Shown here in pieces: positions 35,774 through 46,772 of a stretch of 64,000 nt of DNA. Under the pieces are notes generated by a model. The model worked only from the letters and a program-made list of their open reading frames with translations, ran no database searches and was not told where the DNA came from. The DNA is taken from positions 54,085,905-54,149,904 of the forward strand of contig CM043962.1 of assembly GCA_014529385.2 (NCBI GenBank), given 5' to 3'. Source of the stretch: Adiantum capillus-veneris (lineage: Eukaryota > Streptophyta > Polypodiopsida > Polypodiales > Pteridaceae). A program made the position numbers and the translations under genes. Each line of letters starts with the position of its first letter. Position 1 is the first letter of the stretch.

Positions 35774-36342
35774 TCAATCACCACAAGCATCACATTGGAC
35801 CTCAAATGGTTTTGAGAGATCCGGTAGTGTAAGCACAGGTTGAGAGATAAGCTTTTCTTTAAGCTTTTCGAAAGCATTGTTCTCCTTAGCAGACCATGTA
35901 TACCTAACGCTTTTCTTTGTTAGGTCATGTAATTTTCCCGCAATTTGTGAGAACTTTTCTATGAAGCGTCTATAGTATGCACACATACCTATAAAGCTTC
36001 TTAGTTCATGAAGATTCCTTGGTTTAGGCCATCCTTTTATTACCTCTAACTTGGATGGATCCTTTTGGATCCCATCTTGAGAGATAATGTGACCTAAATA
36101 CTGAATCGCTTGCAAGAAAAATTCACTTTTCTTTCGATTAACATAAATTTTATTCTCTCTTAAAACTTGAAATATTACCTGGAGGTGTTGCTTGTGTTCG
36201 TCTAATGAGTTAGAGTAGATGATAATATCATCAAAGAACACTCCTGTGAAGGTTCGATGAGGCCTGAACAGCTTCTCCATCAAGCGGTTGAATGTGGCTG
36301 GTGCATTGGTCAAGCCAAAAGGCATGACAATGTATTCATAAA
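35774..36342 (-). pseudogene. Element C reverse transcriptase, C-terminal part
   Basis: Resumes exactly where the Copia element D interrupts it: YEYIVMPFGLTNAPATFNR, then FFDDIIIYS (the FxDD palm motif), then FIGMCAYYRRF. The target duplication ATAAA at 36338-36342 belongs to the YE codons. Confidence 0.88.
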
Positions 36343-36574
36343 TGTAGAGTGCGCAGATGATGGAGAAGGTAGGAAATAAGACTACACACACACACCAACA
36401 CACATCGAGACACACACACACAATCATTACCCTGCAGCAGCCATTCAACGAGCTGCTCTTCTCTTCTTCACTTTTCTTGAACTATTATCCAAAGTATATT
36501 TACAACATAGTATAGTCAGTGTCCAGCCGCCCATAGCACAATGGACATATTCTTTAACATCATATTCTTTAACA
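36343..36574 (-). repeat. Element D 3' LTR
   Basis: 232 bp. Differs from 41842-42073 by three substitutions (near 36377, 36463 and 36523). Carries (CA)n repeats. Confidence 0.93.
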
Positions 36575-39500
36575 CTCCCCCTCAAGCTCAGCGTGAGCTT
36601 GCATATGATGGATTCCCAATGCTTCACGAAAGTAGCAAAACTTCTCCTTTCCAAGAGCTTTTGTGAATATATCCGCAACTTGATCATTTGTCTTCACATA
36701 CACCAAATCAGTCTCATTTGCCAAAACTTTTTCTCTAATGAAGTGATAATGTACCTCAATGTGTTTAGTGCGAGCATGGTAGACTAGATTCTTTGCCAAC
36801 ATGATGCTGCTAATATTGTCACAATATATAATGACACTGTCAAGATAGTCAAAACCAAAGTCTACCATAAGTACTCTCAACCATGACTCTTCACATGCTG
36901 CCAAAGCTGCTCCACGATATTCAGCTTCTGTACTTGATAATGCTACAGTTGATTGCTTCTTGCTACTCCAACTTATCATACCATTGCCAATGGAAAATGC
37001 ATAACCACTTGTAGATCTTCTATCCATAAAATCTCCTGCCCAATCTACATCTGTGTAACCATAAAGACAAAGCTTCTCATTCTTTTCATAAAACATTCCA
37101 TAACTGACAGTGGCTTTCACATATCTCATAATCCGTCTCACTGCATCAAGATGACTTTTACATGGCTTTTGCATGAATTGACTCACAACACCCACTACAT
37201 AACTCAAATCTGGCCTTGTTATTGTCAAGTAAATAAGGCTTCCAACCATCTTGCGGTACATAGTGACATCCTCAATGTAATGTCCATCATCAAACAACTT
37301 CACATTTTGATCAAGAGGTGTATCAACCGGTTTGCACGCTGTCATTCCATACTTCTCAAGCATATCCAACGCATATTGTCTTTGTATCATCCAAATTCCT
37401 GATAAAGTATTGATAATTTCAATTCCCAAGAAATATCTCAACTCACCAAGGTCCTTCATGTTGAATTCTCTCAACAAACTCTTCTTGACATGCAAAATTT
37501 GCTCAGCATGACTTCCAGTGAGAATCAAGTCATCAACATAGATAACAATAACGACGATCTCTCCATCAACATGCTTCAAAAATAATGAGTGATCAGCAGT
37601 ATATTGTTTAAATCCAATCTTCTTCAAGAATCTGGTTATCTTTTCACACCAAGCTCTAGATGCTTGCTTCAAACCATACAATGCTTTCTTCAACTTATAC
37701 ACATAATATGGAAACTCTGGATGTTGATAACCCTCTGGCTGTATCATATAAACTTCTTCTTCCAAGTCACCATTCAATAATGCATTATCCACATCCATTT
37801 GCCGTAACTTCCAACCGAACATACTTGCCATTGCTATCACCAATCTGACTGTTGTCATCTTTGCAACTGGACTAAATGTCTCATCATAATCAAGACCTTT
37901 TGTTTGTGCATAACCTTTAGCAACAAGCCTTGCTTTGTATCTTTCCACACTACCATCTGACTTGCACTTGACTTTGTATACCCATTTTGAACCAATTGCT
38001 TTCTTTCCACTTGGCAAGCGAACCAAATCCCAAGTGTCATTATTCACAAGAGCATCCATCTCATCATCCATAGCTGACTCCCATTCTGATTTTCCAATTG
38101 CCTCTTGAAAACATGTAGGCTCTTTATGTTGCACACGTGAAACCATGTATGCATAATGTGTACGCATGTAACCGTTGTATGTCAATCTATCAACTGGATA
38201 ACGCACCCTCTTTGATCTTCTCAATTGTGGTGCACTCTTCTCTTCAACTCTTGCATATGGGGGTACATATTTCTCAATATGCTTACTGCCAGGTGTCTTC
38301 AAATGTGGTAAACCATGCTCTTCATCGAGGTTTTCATCTTCAGAACTCTCTTCAACCACTTTCTTCTTGCCTTTCTCGTCTTGCTTCTTATCTCGCAAAC
38401 GACCGCTCCATGGGTTGACACTTCCTGTACTCTCCTCTACCATATGTGGTTTTGAAATAGTTCTTGTTGATGGTCCTAGCTTATCAACAACATGACGCAC
38501 ATTCTCTTGCTCTTCATACTCATCTTCTATCATCACTGGCTTTGGTTTATACCATGGTTCATGCTCACAAAATATGACATCTCTACTGACATAAACTTGT
38601 CTTGTGGTAGGATCATAGCACTTGTAACCTTTCTTTTCAACTGGGTAGCCCAAGAATATACACTTCACTGCCTTTGGCTCCATCTTCTTTCTTGCTTCAT
38701 TTGGCACATGAACATAGCAAACACATCCAAAAACTTTCATGTAGGAAACTGTTGGCTTGATCCCATAAAGTCTCTCATAAGGTGAAATTTCATGAATGGC
38801 AGCTATTGGTGTTCGATTCATAATGTGTACTGCTGTATGAACTGCTTCATCCCAATATGTTAATGGCATATTCATCTCATTCATCATGGCTCTTGCAATC
38901 TCTGCTATGACTCTATTCTTTCTCTCAGCAACTCCATTTTGTTGTGGTGTGTATCTGCATGTAATCTGTCTTCTTATGCCTTGTTCACGTAAGTAATCAT
39001 CAAAACTGTGTGACATGTACTCTCCCCCTCCATCTGTACATAGGCATTTAATTTGACAACCATTCTCTTTCTCAACCATAACTTTGAACTCCAAAAATAC
39101 TTCAAATGCCTCTGACTTTGCCTTTAGAAAGTAAACCCATGTCATTCTGCTGTAATCATCCGTAAATGTGATAAAATATCGACAACCATTTGGCGTAGCA
39201 TGATCACAAGGTCCCCAAATATCTGAATGAACAATTTCCAAAGGACTTTGGCTAATTCTCCCCCTCTTTGGAAATGGTAAACGAGATTGCTTTCCAAATT
39301 GACAAGCTTCACAAACATGATCAAAATTCAATCTGCCAAACTTTGGTAATCCACGTACAATTTGATTTGATTGCATATGCTTTAGTCTTCTAAAATTGAC
39401 ATGACCAATTCTCTCATGCCATAAATTTGCCCAATCATCTTGAGTAGCTGATTTTTTTGCATACATACCACTGTGTAAACATGGATCTCCAGCTTCCAAT

Positions 39501-39895
39501 GAGAACAAGCGACCTTTCTTTCTTCCACGTGCCAATATCTTGTCTGGTCTGCCTTTGTGAAACTCCTCTATGAAGCATCCATAACGATTAAAACGGACTT
39601 GCAACCCTTGATCTGTCATTTGTCCAACTGATGCTAAATTCTTTGTGATTGAAGGCACATATAGAACATCTCCCAATGTGTTGTATGTCCCGTCTTTTTC
39701 TAGCAATGGAACTGAACCAACATGTGTAATCCGATGCATAGTATCATCACCTGTAGCGACAAACTCATCCTCTTCTAACTTCTCTTTTCTGTCAAACCAT
39801 TCACCATGATATGTCATATGATTTGTGGCACCACTATCTAAATACCAATCATCTGTATGATGTGGCTCCACCATGCTTCCAACAACATGCTCCAT
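36569..39895 (-). CDS. Element D Copia pol polyprotein
   Basis: An uninterrupted 1108-codon stretch of the gag-pol frame. Domains in order: retropepsin DSGATNHM (Asp 20); integrase zinc finger WHERIGH...CEAC (160-198); integrase core with Asp 225, Asp 288 and Glu 324, an exact D-35-E spacing; acidic linker (450-560); reverse transcriptase from about 620 with YVDD at 786-789; RNase H with YTDVDWAG and SSTEAEY (about 950-1010). Integrase lies before RT, as in Ty1/Copia. The last codons run through the polypurine tract and the stop lies inside the 3' LTR. All catalytic residues look intact. Confidence 0.93.
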   Translation of the reverse strand: MEHVVGSMVEPHHTDDWYLDSGATNHMTYHGEWFDRKEKLEEDEFVATGDDTMHRITHVGSVPLLEKDGTYNTLGDVLYVPSITKNLASVGQMTDQGLQVRFNRYGCFIEEFHKGRPDKILARGRKKGRLFSLEAGDPCLHSGMYAKKSATQDDWANLWHERIGHVNFRRLKHMQSNQIVRGLPKFGRLNFDHVCEACQFGKQSRLPFPKRGRISQSPLEIVHSDIWGPCDHATPNGCRYFITFTDDYSRMTWVYFLKAKSEAFEVFLEFKVMVEKENGCQIKCLCTDGGGEYMSHSFDDYLREQGIRRQITCRYTPQQNGVAERKNRVIAEIARAMMNEMNMPLTYWDEAVHTAVHIMNRTPIAAIHEISPYERLYGIKPTVSYMKVFGCVCYVHVPNEARKKMEPKAVKCIFLGYPVEKKGYKCYDPTTRQVYVSRDVIFCEHEPWYKPKPVMIEDEYEEQENVRHVVDKLGPSTRTISKPHMVEESTGSVNPWSGRLRDKKQDEKGKKKVVEESSEDENLDEEHGLPHLKTPGSKHIEKYVPPYARVEEKSAPQLRRSKRVRYPVDRLTYNGYMRTHYAYMVSRVQHKEPTCFQEAIGKSEWESAMDDEMDALVNNDTWDLVRLPSGKKAIGSKWVYKVKCKSDGSVERYKARLVAKGYAQTKGLDYDETFSPVAKMTTVRLVIAMASMFGWKLRQMDVDNALLNGDLEEEVYMIQPEGYQHPEFPYYVYKLKKALYGLKQASRAWCEKITRFLKKIGFKQYTADHSLFLKHVDGEIVVIVIYVDDLILTGSHAEQILHVKKSLLREFNMKDLGELRYFLGIEIINTLSGIWMIQRQYALDMLEKYGMTACKPVDTPLDQNVKLFDDGHYIEDVTMYRKMVGSLIYLTITRPDLSYVVGVVSQFMQKPCKSHLDAVRRIMRYVKATVSYGMFYEKNEKLCLYGYTDVDWAGDFMDRRSTSGYAFSIGNGMISWSSKKQSTVALSSTEAEYRGAALAACEESWLRVLMVDFGFDYLDSVIIYCDNISSIMLAKNLVYHARTKHIEVHYHFIREKVLANETDLVYVKTNDQVADIFTKALGKEKFCYFREALGIHHMQAHAELEGEC
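36575..36584 (-). other. Element D polypurine tract
   Basis: TGAGGGGGAG on the minus strand, abutting the 3' LTR and also translated as the C-terminal residues of pol. Confidence 0.75.
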
Positions 39896-40936
39896 AGGAA
39901 ATAAATGTCCACTCGACCTATTGTCATATTTATTTTGATCATGAGGATTTTATCCAGCAAAGTTTCCTCCATGTCTGCCATAACCTCGGCCTCTTCCACC
40001 ACGATCACGGTTTTGATTTAGCCTTGTGTAACATTCTCTTTCAAAGTGACCATAAATGCCACATTTGTTACAATATCCATCTCTTTGAGGATGTACAAAT
40101 CGTCCACCTCCACGTCCACGAGTTCGGGCTCTCCCCCTGCCTCTTTAGCCATAATCATTGTAACTTTGACTTTGTTGGTTTTGCCATTGACCTCTTCCAA
40201 CATTGTTTCCACGACTATAGTTTCCTCTTCCACCTCTATTGTTTCCACGACCTCTAGAGTAAAAAACCTGATCTCTGGAATTGTTATTTGATGTAGAAGG
40301 ACCTGACTTGCCTAACTTCACCTCTTCTTGCAAACAAAGGTTTACTAACTCTTCAAAATCAGGCATGTGTCCTCGAACAGATATAGATGTATCCAATGAC
40401 TTGTATTCCGGTCCCAAACCATTCAATGTCACTGAAACTAAGTCATCATCTGGAACTTCAACATTAATGCTCGCAAGATCTTCCTGTATTTGCTTTATCT
40501 CTGTCACATAATCTGATATGGATCTATTTCCTCGCCATACACAATGTAACCTTTGCTTCAAGTGAACTTTTCGTGGTTCTGTATTGGAGCTCTTCATTCT
40601 TGCTAGTATCTCCCATGCTTCCTTTGGAGATTGAGCCTTCTTCACATGTGGTATAAAGAAGTCACTAATGCATAGTGAAATCCAATGCATCACTTTCCTT
40701 GAATTCTCGATCCACTTCTTGTAAGCTTCTACTCATGCTTGCCATGTTTTATGTGCTTCAAAATTCTCTCTATTTGGTTCCAAACCAACCTCGGGACACT
40801 CTTGTTCACCTGTAATATAATCCCATAAACCTTTGCCCATGATAAAGTTTTCCATCCTGTAAGACCATATGCTGTAGTTCTCTCTGGTCAGCTTCTCTCC
40901 AACAATCTGTGTGACTTGAGTTGAACTTTCTGCCAT
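39896..40936 (-). pseudogene. Element D Copia gag
   Basis: ATG at 40936 (MAESSTQVTQIVGEKLTREN). Capsid core: NYSIWSYRMENFI, then PKEAWEILARM and SDYVTEIKQIQEDL. A Gly/Arg-rich stretch and a CCHC knuckle CNKCGIYGHFEREC (about 40075-40030) follow. It is in frame with pol. Three nonsense codons (TGA 40735-40733, TAA 40147-40145, TAA 39952-39950) are all one C-to-T step from a sense codon. Confidence 0.88.
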
Positions 40937-41841
40937 CTTCACTCTCTCAATTTCTTTCAAAGGATTTTGACAAAATTTCGGCAGAGTTTCGTTTGTATTT
41001 GGACAATATCTCAAGTGACAATCTCAACCAAAGTTCTCATAAACACTGACATAAAATCTCTCACTGCCAAGGGAAAATCCACTGACTCACTTTGCCACAG
41101 ATTGACTCAGTACTATGCATAAATACTCTAAAACAATGTCCACATGGACCTGTATGCAAATGCAATCCATACGTTGTCCTGTACCACATATCCATACATC
41201 CACCTTCTTCCCATAGTCGTAAACGACATATGAGGTCTTTCGCGGGGCCAGTCGGGGGTTCGCTCCAGTACCTAATCCACCTTGCCAAGGTACCAAAGCT
41301 CCCAAGGCAAAGCTTCAAAAAACCTCACTCGACCCTCACAAAGGCTGCAGTTTTCCAAAATACATTGACCGCATATCCATACATAACCACAAAGTACTCA
41401 ATCTGACAATATAACCGCCTCAACTTCTTCCCACAACCTTTCTTACATAGGCAGCTGTCCATAACGGACCCACAACAACCAAACATAATCTTTGATAACA
41501 CAATATCATGATGCAAAAGCTCTATGTCGCTCTCCAAAACCTGTGTAAATGCTGAATTCTTCACCTGTAACCTGTAAATCTACTGCCGAGTGCAAAACTT
41601 GACATCTTCTATGCTTGTGTGAACTGGCTGTTTGCTGCAAAAAATTACAGATTTTGGCAAATCTGAGTATGCCAATGCGTCCGGAACGCCCAAAAACATA
41701 AAGATAGACTCCTGGATCACTGTATTCCGAGTTCGGGTGAGGGAGTTATGACCAAAAAATCTCTCTTTTTTTGCTGTTTTCCAGAGCTGCGAAAACCTGT
41801 GTATTGACTGTAGCTCCTCAAACTGAGCTCTGATACCACTT

Positions 41842-42073
41842 TGTAGAGTGCGCAGATGATGGAGAAGGTAGGAAAGAAGACTACACACACACACCAACAC
41901 ACATCGAGACACACACACACAATCATTACCCTGCAGCAGCCATTCAACGAGCTGCTCTTCCCTTCTTCACTTTTCTTGAACTATTATCCAAAGTATATTT
42001 ACAACATAGTATAGTCAGTGTCTAGCCGCCCATAGCACAATGGACATATTCTTTAACATCATATTCTTTAACA
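41842..42073 (-). repeat. Element D 5' LTR
   Basis: 232 bp. The primer site lies just inside it on the minus strand (about 41826-41840), complementary to initiator tRNA-Met. Confidence 0.93.
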
Positions 42074-42691
42074 ATAAAGACCAAATGTGGTGCGAAATGC
42101 GGTCTTTACAATATCTTGATCAACTATCCTTATTTGATGATAGCCACTTTTTAGGTCAATCCTACTGAAGTAGGTTGATCCTTGTAGCTTATCAAATAGG
42201 TCTTCTACCCGTGGAACGGGAAACCTATTCTTGATAGTGATCCTATTTAGTGCTCTATATTCGACACACATACGATATGTGCCGTATTTCTTTTGCACTA
42301 AGAGCACAGGTGAGCCAAATGGAGATGAGCTAGGCCTTACCATGCCCTTCTCAACTAAGTCATGCACTTGCCGCATAATCTCCTCTTGTTGAGCTTGAGA
42401 AAATCTATAAGGAGGTTTGTTAGGCGGTGAACTTCCTTGAAGAAGTTCAATTGCATGGTCATCATTACCTCGTTTAGGAGGTAGCTCACAAGGGATGTCG
42501 TCAATAAAAACATGTTGAAACCCCTTGAGAAAATTGGATAACTCTAATTCCTTTTGGTTGCTTTTATTTTCTTTTGCTAAAGCATTAGGTTCATTTTGAT
42601 AATCATTAACAAAAATCATGTACATGGAAATAGAGCTCTTTATTGACTTGTTGAAAGCTGGTGTATGTACAATGGGAATAGTGTTACCCAT
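42074..42691 (-). pseudogene. Element C reverse transcriptase, N-terminal part
   Basis: Contains [31 protein letters not shown] and [16 protein letters not shown], and ends TTFG at element D. YRALNRIT and GYHQIR are typical of chromoviruses. Continues at 36342. Confidence 0.88.
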
Positions 42692-43680
42692 TTCTTAGTA
42701 TCTATATACATGTCTTTTTCCCTGAACTTAAAGGAGATTCTCCTTTCAGGAAATTTAACATCGGCAGCCAGGCGGTCAAACCATGGTGCCCCTAGGATTA
42801 CATCCTCATGCTTGAGAGGAGAGATAAAGAAGTCCTCTTTGTCCACATAGCTTTGGACATGAAGCCTCAATTTCCCGATTAAGGGAGTGACTGAAGCTTC
42901 TTGCCCCTTGAAGGCACTGTTTGCGGGTAGGACATCTCCCATCTCATAGGACTGTATGCCTAGCTTGGTGGCCAACTCTATAGATATAAAATTGTGAGTA
43001 GAACTAGGGTCAAAGAGAATAAAAGCATCATGTTCTCTTACCTTTCCCCAAGCACGGCATAGAGGAGATCCTTTGTGGTGAGTTTGGCGAGTCTCCTCCT
43101 CTTGGATTTCAACCAAGGAAGCTCTAGGAGGATCTTGGCGGTTGTTCTTTTGGGGACAAGCGTGGTACGCATGCCCTTGTTCGCCGCACTTGAAACATCG
43201 ATTATCCTTGCAATAACGCTCAAACTCTTCAGGAGAGATTTTGTTTTAACCTTTGTAGACTCCCTTCTCTTTAGCTTTGTTGGAGTTGCCCTTAGGAGAC
43301 TTTTGGACATTGTCCTTCCCCTTAGGCTCGATGGAACCCTTGTTTTCCGTGGGCTTATTATTTCTTTTAGCCCCCGTTTTTAAATTGATTCGAGAGGCCA
43401 CCATAGTATGGTGTATTACCGCTGATATGGTACGTGGCCTTTGGGAGTTGATATACTCCGCCATTTCTTTGGTTAAGCCCGCACAAAATTGTTGCTTTTG
43501 CTCTCCAAAATCCAACTTTTTGAAGACAGTGGCTTTGAGTTGTAGGTCCCAAAACTTGTCTACATATATGTGGATGGATTCATAGGGAGAGAGCTTTAGG
43601 CTTCGCCATTCGGTGAGTACTTTGTCTTTGGCATCGGTGGCCAAAAACTGCTTCATAATGGAAGCTCTTAAAGCTTCCAT
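42692..43680 (-). pseudogene. Element C gag (partial) and protease
   Basis: Gag starts abruptly at 43680; the N-terminal half of the capsid domain is missing. A CCHC knuckle CFKCGEQGHAYHAC (about 43200-43160) follows an in-frame TAA. The protease reads LFDPSSTHNFIS, where most relatives have D-[ST]-G or D-P-G, and ends with ILGAPWF. The protease frame (43116-42640) overlaps the start of the RT frame. Confidence 0.8.
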
Positions 43681-44162
43681 GTTCGTGGAGCTTCACCGTT
43701 GGCTCGTAGGCTAGACCACCATTGCCTGGCGGACTTTCACTCTCTTAACTATTGTCATCCATTCTAACAACTTTTAGGTGTAAACTTTTTAGGTGTACTT
43801 TCGCACTTCAAGCCCTAGTTGCTACTCCTCTTTACCCCTTTAGAAAAAGCACTCAAGCTACTGTACCCGCGGCTCGAATACCATTAATTGCAAGGAATAG
43901 AAGAGAGGGTCTTTCGACACCAAAACAGCACCGGCTCCTGTCAAGCTTCTAATAGCTCAATAGTGGTTAAGCCATAGGCAAGCCCCGTAGGACTCCACTA
44001 TTAAGCCATAGCTCTCGACAGTGATGCCCCGTTAACTGCACGAAGGCAGGCGCACTGCAAGGCTGAAAAATCCCTATTCTACTTACTCACATGCAATTAA
44101 TAATACCAACCATTTGTAGCTAGCTTGAGGACCTCCCTTCTTGAGCAAGAAAAGAGAAACCT

Positions 44163-44178
44163 TGAGCTCTGATACCAA
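44163..44178 (-). other. primer binding site inside the middle LTR of C
   Basis: TTGGTATCAGAGCTCAA directly after the LTR end on the minus strand, matching the initiator tRNA-Met complement. The same site occurs at 47076-47091 and, on the plus strand, at 54280-54292. Confidence 0.8.
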
Positions 44179-45769
44179 TGTAACATTTAATGGCCTAATA
44201 ACTTGTGTGTAGCGGAAATGAGCATGAACATAGTGGGCATTTCATTAGAATAGATTCCTAATGAGAATTACAAGAGTGCTTGGGTGGAGAGAGCAACAAA
44301 AAGCATAACACCTAGTTAGATAGCATCCGCAATACTTTCAAAAGAGAGAGAAATTGAGCTAATGACAACAGTTGAGGACCGGATTTGCATGGAGCCGGTC
44401 CCCCCTCCAAAAGGCTTTGTATTATGGTTTCTCCCATCAAGAGAGACATTGTACAATACAATTCTTTGTGTTCCTTCAAGACTAGCTAGTGCAATGAAGA
44501 TGAAAGCTTCATGCACTAAGAAAAACACTTAACAAACACAACTTTAATTATCCCCGTTCTCAAACCCAAGACCTCACACACCTTCGAAGATGGTGAGGGC
44601 TAGCAGGGTATGAGAGTAGATTGAGAGGAAGAAGGAGTATCTTACAAGAAAGATGTACATCTCCTCACATAATCACTCATATTAGCATAGCTTTAGCTTA
44701 GTAGTTATCTTGGTAGAGGAGATGAGCATGCATTGAAGCTTGGCTCTTGGTTGGATTTGCATCCACATGCCAAGAGTGTGTTGATGTAGGCTTCTATCTC
44801 ACAAGCTTGGAGTAGGTGATGAGCTCTCCATTAAAGCTTGGGAAGAGATAGTCCTGTTTTCTTCACACCTAGACTGTGTGTCAGTGTGTGTGTGATAATA
44901 ATGCCTTGCAAAAATCAGCCCCCTCTCTCTCTTGGGCGAGCCCTCTTGCTATTTGCTCTTGCTGAAGCCTCATTGGCCCTCCCCAAGTCAAGCCAATCAC
45001 CATTAAGCAGCATAAGTGATAGCCTTTTGACATGTGTCCCCCTTTCCCCTTTTGTGAGAGCTTTAGGTAATTAAATAATTAAACTAAACTCTCATTGGAC
45101 CCCTTTGCCTCATAGCCAATAGGAATCAGGCAAGCCATTGGGCTCCTGAATGCTCATTGGACCCCTTGGGAGACTGCCCAATAGTCTTCTAGGAGACTTA
45201 ATTCTCATTGGTTTCTTTTATTAAATGCTTTTAAATTAATTAAACTAGATTTACTCTAGCTTAATTCTCATTGGTCCACTTCAAGGGTCATCCAATAGAA
45301 ATTGGGCACACCTTGTGGGCATCTGGCCTCGGGAGCTGACATGTGTCCCTCATTCCCTTTGTGTAAAGGGAGCCTGTGTATGTGTGTGTGGATTTCTCTC
45401 TCATCCCCTACTCTCAAGGCTCGCCCCCTCCCATGTAGGGATATGCCAAGACTTTTTAGTCACACACAAAGCATCCAATTTCCCCTAGGTTTGACCTTTG
45501 GACACAACCTTTGAATTTTGGAACCTTAGCATTTTGGAAGTCTTAATGGGCTGAACCTTAGGGTCTTTTTAGCCCATTTTTGCACATGGCTCTTTTGCAG
45601 ATGGCCCCCCCTTTGGATCCCTATTTTTCCTCCTTTGGATCCCTACTGTGGCCGGTCTGCTAGCTTAACCAATATTCTAGCTTTTTCTCCCCTGGCACTT
45701 TCCCACATTAAATGATCAGTTTAATATGAGAAAATCATTTAGGAGAACTAGATATTGATTATTATGACA
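44179..45769 (-). repeat. middle LTR of unit C (long LTR type)
   Basis: 1591 bp. Carries a block at about 44311-44545 that the outer C LTRs lack but the C' LTR (52712) has, so it belongs to a different subfamily from its two outer neighbours. Its right flank (TTTGTTC) does not repeat the left flank of any C LTR. Confidence 0.85.
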
Positions 45770-46772
45770 TTTGTTCTTTTTTAGTGTGTTTTTGGCTTCA
45801 AATCATCTACTCCTTGCTTGATTTTGCTACGAATCCTCACAATCAGAGGCCCGACGCTTTCCTAGTCGCACTGCGCACTTCTTGACATCGTGCTTAGATA
45901 TGATCTATGACGAATGATAGTATATTGATCCTTTGTAAAAGAGATCAACTTGGCTGAATATGGTTACTAATTTTGTGAACAGGGCTATGACTGATTGTGG
46001 CCGAGTATGGTAAGATAATGGTTATGAAAGGTTGTGGATTATGGTAATACGGTTGTTAATGGCTCCTCATAAAGCTGTAAATACTTTTTTATTGGATCAA
46101 AGTTATGGACCACGCAGTCTTGCCCAAGGACCTGCACATTGATGTGATGGATCATAGTTATGGACCATGACGTTCATTGTAAAGGAAACCATCGCTGATT
46201 ATATGAGTAGCTTCACATTTTTTATAGTTTATCTTTGAAAAATTTTTAGTTGGGTAACGGCTATAACATGTGGGATACCCATGCATCACGTGCATACGGT
46301 ATCAATACTAACTGAAAGTTGTGTTTTTTCCATGGGTGCAGGTGAGGGTTACCTTTTCAACTATGGTTTTCAAAGTTCCTTGGAGTGAAGATGGCGGATT
46401 AATACATCTTCAAGCTCTTACTCTATTACACTTATATAAAATGTCCATTTTGTACCATGAATAGGAATTATAGCGCCTTTTTATTGACATAGTTTCTAGT
46501 TTCTTTTGTAATTTGAAATAATTCTTTGGTGTTTATGTTATATTGTTATCTAAACACACACATGTTATATGTAAAAAGTCCGTTTTATACCATGAATGGG
46601 AATTATACCACCTTTTCACTAACATAGTTTCTAGTGTCTTTTGTAATTTGAAACAATTCTTTGGTGTTTATGTTATATTGTTATTTGAACACACACACAC
46701 ACACATGTTGGTATGGCTTGGGTTTATCTTTGGATGCACACACACACACACACACACATATGTGCCGACTTG
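45770..46772. other. unexplained 1 kb inside unit C; tandem duplication, CA repeats
   Basis: No gene. The first 120 bp resembles the end of element A's LTR (CACAATCAGAGGCCCGACGC here; CACAGCCAGAGGCCCAGCGC near 30430). A unit of about 130 bp is tandemly duplicated at about 46440-46700 (both copies contain TTTGGTGTTTATGTTATATT), followed by (CA)n at about 46690-46757. Confidence 0.5.

Larger units (their letters stand above)
36343..42073 (-). mobile_element. Element D: young Ty1/Copia retrotransposon inside element C
   Basis: 5731 bp with 232-bp LTRs at 36343-36574 and 41842-42073 that differ at only 3 positions. Target duplication ATAAA on both sides (36338-36342, 42074-42078). Primer site TGGTATCAGAGCTCAG (initiator tRNA-Met complement) just inside the 5' LTR and a polypurine tract at 36575-36584. 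A single gag-pol frame (40936-36569) has three nonsense codons and no frameshift. It is the most recent insertion I can date in this nest. Confidence 0.94.

Noticed and set aside
36953-38785. Plus-strand ORFs of 60-150 codons
   Set aside because: Antisense shadows of the intact Copia pol frame.
44163-44178. Possible tRNA gene at TGGTATCAGAGC motifs
   Set aside because: Only the 3'-end complement is present, always immediately inside an LTR. These are primer binding sites.
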